DNA from: Amoebophrya sp. AT5.2
Taxonomy: Eukaryota; Sar; Dinophyceae; Syndiniales; Amoebophryaceae
Assembly: GCA_005223375.1 (NCBI GenBank)
Contig: RXOD01003972.1
Coordinates: forward strand, 1-33,871
Length of the DNA: 33,871 nucleotides
Direction of reading: 5' to 3'
Made by a program: the position numbers and the translations under genes. Shown here piece by piece: positions 33,005 through 33,871 of this stretch. The notes under the pieces are model-generated. The model saw nothing but the letters and a program-made list of their open reading frames with translations, was not told the DNA's origin and made no database searches. The stretch's first letter is position 1. Each line of letters opens with the position of its first letter.

Positions 33005-33871
33005 GGAAACAACCAAGCCCAAACTTGAACGGACTTAGCGCGAGTTGACGGGGGCACCAAGTTGCCGGGGGCCGTTGGCATGGCGCACGCGACTGCGACG
33101 GCCCCCTGCAGCCCTTCGCCGGGCCAGTGGGCGTGTCGCGCGGGCGTCCTGGTCGGCGTCGGTTCTGAAGCTTTCAGATCGGTGAGGGTGAGAAGCGGCC
33201 CCGATCCTACCAGCAAAGCCCGAGGCCTGGACTTTCCAACCAAGCCCAAACGCGCAGGGGCCCCGCGCATATGCATCGGGGAGCCAAGTAGCAAGTCGGG
33301 GGCCCATGGCGTGGGACGCGCGACTGGCATCCCGCTGCCCCGCGCCAGGCCGCTGGCTGCCAGGGCTTACTTTCGCGAGGCTTGGTCGGTTCTGAAGCTT
33401 TCCGATTGAGGGAAAGGAGAGGCCCCGACCCCCCTAGCACAGGCCGCGGCCCGGATGTCGCAACCAGGGCCAAACCTGAAGGGGCCCGGCGCGACTTAAC
33501 GGGGGGGCAGCGAAGTTGCCGGGTGCTAAGTAATGGGATGGGGCAAAGACTGGCATCCCGCAGCCCCTCGCCAAGCGAGCCGGCGGGGCTTCGCTGGCGG
33601 GGGTGTCGCGCGTCTTGGTCGTCGGTTCCGAGGCTTTCAGACCCTCCCGTGAGGGCAGGAAGAGGCTCCGACACCCCGCCCCCGCAAAGCCCTGCGCATG
33701 GACGTCCCATCCCAGCCCAAATCTGAAAGGGCCCGGCGCGACTAAAATGGCGTCCATTTAGTTGCCGGGGGCCCATAGCATAAGACGCGAGAATGGCATC
33801 CCGCAGCGCTTCGCCGGACTGGCTGGCGGGGCTTTCGGTCGTCCTGGTCGGTTCTGAAACTTTCAGATCCG
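33005..33871. repeat. Tandem array of about 230-bp units, runs off the window end
   Basis: The core GGTTC(T/C)GA(A/G) begins at 33161, 33388, 33624 and 33850, giving spacings of 227, 236 and 226. Shared segments in each unit include (C/A)AGCCCAAA, GGGCCCGGCGCGACT, AGTTGCCGGG, GGCATCCCGCAGC and a TCGCC(G/A) run before the core. Divergence between units is substantial, so this is an old satellite-like array. It is cut by the right edge of the window. It shares its core with the 32431-32824 family. Confidence 0.82.

Noticed and set aside
32529..33776. Numerous open frames in the repeat arrays on both strands
   Set aside because: They are not conserved between repeat units and arise from G+C-rich tandem repeats.
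1..33871. Bacterial or phage system, CRISPR array, insertion sequence
   Set aside because: No direct-repeat/spacer array, transposase motif or operon layout was seen. Spliced introns and RNF213 homology indicate a eukaryotic nuclear genome.

Overview
The window looks like nuclear DNA of a single-celled eukaryote. It has GT...AG introns that rejoin reading frames in phase, coding exons rich in G+C at third codon positions, T/C-rich introns, and very long proteins padded with Ala/Ser/Gly/Asp low-complexity runs. There are no bacterial operon signals and no rRNA or tRNA genes. The style and gene content would suit a GC-rich alga or alveolate (a dinoflagellate-like protist is possible), but nothing seen here fixes the taxon.

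Region 1 (about 356-25610, + strand) is one enormous gene for an RNF213/mysterin-type protein. It appears as two long open frames (584-14785 and 15087-25610). A 259-base intron (14769-15027) joins them with matching phase, and a 147-base in-frame intron (1625-1771) lies inside the first. The spliced product is at least 8,206 residues. It has a disordered basic/acidic N-terminus, a possible CBM20-like segment, a long helical arm, two AAA+ modules with intact Walker motifs (the AAA3/AAA4 pair of RNF213), the conserved block after AAA4, a C3HC4 RING finger, and a Lys/Ala-rich tail. The 5' end is incomplete: the frame is open upstream of the first ATG back to an acceptor-like AG at 355.

Region 2 (25611 to about 26790) is less GC-rich and shows no convincing gene.

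Region 3 (about 26795-32329, + strand) holds several open blocks that I read as exons of a second gene. Its C-terminal part resembles the FkbM-like S-adenosylmethionine-dependent methyltransferase fold. The N-terminal part is unrecognised. One exon junction is phase-exact; two others are unresolved, and one of these has a phase conflict.

Region 4 (32330-33871) is non-coding. A short AT-rich stretch is followed by two families of imperfect tandem repeats (about 186-208 and about 226-236 bases) that share a palindromic core and run off the right end of the window.

The two genes are neighbours on the same strand, but the sequence shows no functional link between them. The main interest is the giant protist RNF213 homologue: it appears to lack the RZ zinc finger and carries several SUMO-interaction-like motifs.
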